Shown: one piece after another, positions 61,601-64,000 of the stretch
Position numbering within the stretch: the stretch's first letter is position 1
Layout of the letters: each line of letters starts with the position of its first letter
Source of the DNA: Phycisphaeraceae bacterium
GTDB taxonomy: Bacteria > Planctomycetota > Phycisphaerae > Phycisphaerales > UBA1924
Direction: 5' to 3'
Assembly: GCA_019636535.1 (NCBI GenBank)
Contig: JAHBXK010000002.1
Span: forward strand, 62,001 to 126,000
DNA length: 64,000 bases
Notes under the pieces: model-generated
What the model was told of the DNA's origin: nothing
The model's database searches: none
Seen by the model: the letters and a program-made list of their open reading frames with translations, nothing else
Program-made: the position numbers and the translations under genes

Positions 61601-63466
61601 TTACTTGGAAGCGGTGGGGGTTTGGCCGGCCGGTGCCGGATCGGTCGTGGAGACCTCGGGCCGGGCGGTCGGCTGCGGCGCTGCGGGCGCTGCGATGTCG
61701 TCCTGCGCGGGGGCTGGTCGCGGTCTCTGGCGGCGCTGGCCGGGCGCTCCGGGCGGGCCACCACCGCCGGCGTTCGGCCCCGAATCTCCGCCGATGCGAA
61801 CGACCTGTCCCTGATCGTCGAGTCCGAGGCCGGCGACGGCGAGTTGCTCGGGATCCCAGGGGCGGTTGAGGAGTTCGCCGGCGTTGGGAGTACGGAGGAG
61901 GACGCGGTCGCCCTCGCCTAGACCCGCGCGGATCTGGCCGAATCGGTCGGAGCGCAGCCCGACCAGCACGGGCCTGCGAACCCAGCGGCCCGGTGACTCC
62001 ATGACGTGGACGTAGCGGATCAGGCCCTCGGTGAAGATTCCCTGCACGGGGACGGCGAGGGTGTCTTCGCACCTTCCGAGTTGGATCTCGGCCTCGCAGC
62101 GCATGCTGGGTCGGAGGCGCTGGGACTGCTCGTCGCTCGCATCGCGCTGGATCGAAATGCGGACGGAGTACTCGCGCAGGTTGGGGTCCATCCATCGGGA
62201 GGTCTGCTCGGCGAGGATGCCGACGCCCTCGACGACGCCTTTGAACCTGCGGTCTCCGACGGCGTCGACTCTGATTGTGGCCGGCAGGCCGGGCTGGATT
62301 CGGCTCGCCAGGCTCTCGTGGACGCGGACCGAGGCGATCATCTCGGAGGTGTCGGGGAGGACGATCAGGTTCTGGTTTGGCCAGACCCTGCTGCCGACCT
62401 GGAGCGGTCCCTCGTCGCCGCCCCAGCGTGAGTTTTCGAGGCTGGAGGCGTAGACGACCAGACCGTCCTGCGGGGCGAAGATGGTGGCGCTCTCGACCTG
62501 TCGCTGGTACTTGGCGACGAGTTGCTCGCGGATCTGGAGTGACTGCTGCTTGTTTCGTCGGTCGGCGTCGCGGCTGGCGGTGCGGCTGTTGTTGAGTCGC
62601 TGCGTTCGCTCGAGTTCGGCGCGGGCCTCCTCAACGGCGGAGAGTTTGGTTCGTTCATCCTTGGGGTGCTCGAACTGCCAGTAGACCTGACGGGCGAGCG
62701 TGGCCTTGGCGAGGGCGGCCTGAGATTGCTCCCAGGCGAGTTCGTCCTGTTTGAGTTGGTCGGCGCTGTAGTAGCCCTTGGAGAGGAGCTCGCGGCTTTT
62801 GGCGACCTTGTCGCGGAGGCGCTGTTCGTCCTTGGTCGTGCGGTCGACCTCGTGTTCGAGGTCCTGACGCTTGCTTTCGACTTCGCCCTGCCGCCACTTG
62901 TTGAGGTCGAGTTCGGCGAGTGCGACCTTGAGGGTCGCTGCGCGGAGGGCCGACTCGTTCTCGCTGAGTTGGATCGCGTAGCCCTCTTCGGCTTCGACAA
63001 CGGCTGCGCGGGAGGACTCGAGGCTGAGGAGTTCCTGATCGAGGCGCTGCTGGATGTTCTCGGCGTTGAGTTTCACCAGCAGGTCGCCCTTGCGGACCAT
63101 GGTTCCTTCGGGGACGATCTCGACGATGGTGGTGTCGCCCTCGAGGGGGTTTCGGATGTCGAGTTGGGTGCGGGCGCGGACCTCACCGATCGACGTGGTG
63201 GTGATGTCGAAACTCGTGATCGCGACTTCGAAGACGTCGAGCGGGGCGGGCGAGCGTGCTGAGCGCGAGGCCGAGCGGGAATCGGCGGGTGACGAGGCGG
63301 GCTGGGCGGACGGCGAGGAGCCCCGGCCGGGGACGCCCGTGCCGATCGCCAACCCCGCGGCGACGACGAGCAGCACAATCGCGCTCCCGCCGAGCAAGCG
63401 CCGTCGGCGGGTCGAGCGTGTGCGGGCGTCGGGCTGGGAGGTGTGTGGGCTGGTCGGGGTCGTCAT
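61601..63466 (-). CDS. HlyD-type periplasmic adaptor subunit
   Basis: The protein has 621 residues from the ATG at 63466, with AAGGA upstream. A membrane helix lies at ~25-45. The membrane-fusion fold follows: a lipoyl half-domain (Leu-Asp-Ile-Arg-Asn-Pro-Leu), a long alpha-hairpin coiled coil (~135-305), the second lipoyl half with Ile-Phe-Ala-Pro-Gln-Asp-Gly-Leu-Val-Val, a beta-barrel domain, and a Pro/Gln/Ala-rich tail of ~70 residues. It would bridge an inner-membrane ABC or RND transporter to an outer-membrane channel; no such transporter lies downstream within the window (the strand points toward the HD-GYP gene). The tail is unusual. Confidence 0.88.
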   Translation of the reverse strand: MTTPTSPHTSQPDARTRSTRRRRLLGGSAIVLLVVAAGLAIGTGVPGRGSSPSAQPASSPADSRSASRSARSPAPLDVFEVAITSFDITTTSIGEVRARTQLDIRNPLEGDTTIVEIVPEGTMVRKGDLLVKLNAENIQQRLDQELLSLESSRAAVVEAEEGYAIQLSENESALRAATLKVALAELDLNKWRQGEVESKRQDLEHEVDRTTKDEQRLRDKVAKSRELLSKGYYSADQLKQDELAWEQSQAALAKATLARQVYWQFEHPKDERTKLSAVEEARAELERTQRLNNSRTASRDADRRNKQQSLQIREQLVAKYQRQVESATIFAPQDGLVVYASSLENSRWGGDEGPLQVGSRVWPNQNLIVLPDTSEMIASVRVHESLASRIQPGLPATIRVDAVGDRRFKGVVEGVGILAEQTSRWMDPNLREYSVRISIQRDASDEQSQRLRPSMRCEAEIQLGRCEDTLAVPVQGIFTEGLIRYVHVMESPGRWVRRPVLVGLRSDRFGQIRAGLGEGDRVLLRTPNAGELLNRPWDPEQLAVAGLGLDDQGQVVRIGGDSGPNAGGGGPPGAPGQRRQRPRPAPAQDDIAAPAAPQPTARPEVSTTDPAPAGQTPTASK

Positions 63467-63632
63467 GCGGTTCCTTGTGGGGCGTGGAGTGGACATACCC
63501 GTACGGGATTTAACCGGTCGATCGGTGAGAGGTTGATACGAATGGCGGAGGAGTGGGGTGAGTATCACCAAACGGTCGCCTTACCATTGTTCGCTCGTGG
63601 GTGTGCGGGAGTTCGATGGGTGCGGCGTACCG

Positions 63633-64000
63633 ATGCAAGAACGAGGCGAATCAGGTCCGGTTTCCGACGTTCGCACGCTGCTCGTGGTGGCCGCGGAGGG
63701 GGAGTATCGGGCGGTGATGGCGGGCTTGGGTCGAGGCGAAGGTGTGGGAGGAGTGCGGGCAAGCGCAGCGTGGCAGGTGGTGAACGCCGGTGGTGGTGTG
63801 GGGGTGTTGATGACCGGGATCGGCAAGGTGAACGCGGCGGGGGCGACGGTGCTCGCGCTGAGCAAGGAGGGCGTGCGACGCGTGATCAACGTGGGGGTGG
63901 CGGGCCTGTTGCCGGGCGGTGGAGGCGGAGGGGACGCAGAGGGGGTGTTGGGTATCGGGAGCGTGGTGGTCGGGTCGAGCAGCGTGTACGCGGATGAGGG
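63633..64000 (+). CDS. Futalosine hydrolase / nucleoside phosphorylase-like protein, cut by the window end
   Basis: The first 122 residues are visible; the frame is open to the right edge. Features of the MTA/SAH nucleosidase superfamily are Leu-Leu-Val-Val-Ala-Ala-Glu-Gly-Glu (~16-24), Val-Leu-Met-Thr-Gly-Ile-Gly-Lys-Val-Asn-Ala, and Val-Ile-Asn-Val-Gly-Val-Ala-Gly. The visible end, Tyr-Ala-Asp-Glu-Gly, resembles MqnB of the futalosine route to menaquinone. Gly-rich low-complexity lies near residue 100. The start could also be a GTG at 63603. The rest of the protein, including the catalytic acid, is outside the window. Confidence 0.7.
   Translation, partial: MQERGESGPVSDVRTLLVVAAEGEYRAVMAGLGRGEGVGGVRASAAWQVVNAGGGVGVLMTGIGKVNAAGATVLALSKEGVRRVINVGVAGLLPGGGGGGDAEGVLGIGSVVVGSSSVYADE

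Overview
The window reads as a chromosome segment of a GC-rich planctomycete, most likely of the Phycisphaerae/Phycisphaerales type. Three secreted proteins support this: one ends in a PEP-CTERM-like tail (Pro-Ala-Pro, hydrophobic stretch, Arg run), one ends in a dockerin-like Ca-binding tandem (Asp-Phe-Asn-Gly-Asp-Gly-type loops followed by Leu-rich helices), and one carries a fibro-slime domain. Most genes are housekeeping and nearly all have strong GC bias at third codon positions. No rRNA, CRISPR array, phage or classical insertion sequence is visible. There is one tRNA (His, GTG).

Layout. 1-4.7 kb: the end of an unknown gene, a large coiled-coil membrane protein, an EVE-domain protein and two adjacent cysteine-rich exported proteins. 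4.7-16.7 kb: dprA, an uncertain small ORF followed by lexA, a trypsin-like lipoprotein, a beta-carbonic-anhydrase-like protein, ffh, a hotdog thioesterase, a DinB-fold protein, nadB with a coupled lipoprotein, a thioredoxin-like protein and the PEP-CTERM-like protein. 16.8-20.4 kb (minus): a tightly overlapping set of a C-terminal processing protease, tsaD and a GGQ release-factor-like protein. 20.5-28 kb: a kynurenine/2-aminomuconate catabolic neighbourhood (kynurenine monooxygenase, formamidase, RidA-type deaminase, semialdehyde dehydrogenase), beside a split ALDH pair and interrupted by a GxxExxY gene bounded by inverted repeats.

28-32 kb: an AT-richer island of two paralogous methyltransferase genes around a secreted GH43-like dockerin protein. 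32-41 kb: pfk, the fibro-slime protein, murA, a HIT protein, an SMP-30-like protein, HPr, PtsN, hpf, ATP-type pckA and tRNA-His. 41-52 kb: a CHASE/PAS hybrid histidine kinase, trmB, prkA, a membrane protein, a TPR gene broken by one in-frame TGA, a GNAT, a YbgC-type thioesterase and radA. 52-64 kb: a 1573-residue AsmA-like envelope protein, a LOG-family protein, two exported proteins of unknown function, an HD-GYP-like protein, an HlyD-type adaptor and the start of a futalosine-hydrolase-like gene cut by the window edge.

Functional themes: DNA uptake, repair and SOS (dprA, lexA, radA); translation and its quality control (tsaD, GGQ protein, hpf, trmB, ffh); gluconeogenesis and PTS-type signalling (pckA, pfk, HPr, PtsN, prkA); aromatic amino-acid catabolism; envelope biogenesis. 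The most unusual items are the cysteine-rich pair with its own palindrome and terminators, the GxxExxY cassette with 9-nt-repeat inverted ends, the TPR gene with a single nonsense codon, and the methyltransferase/dockerin island.
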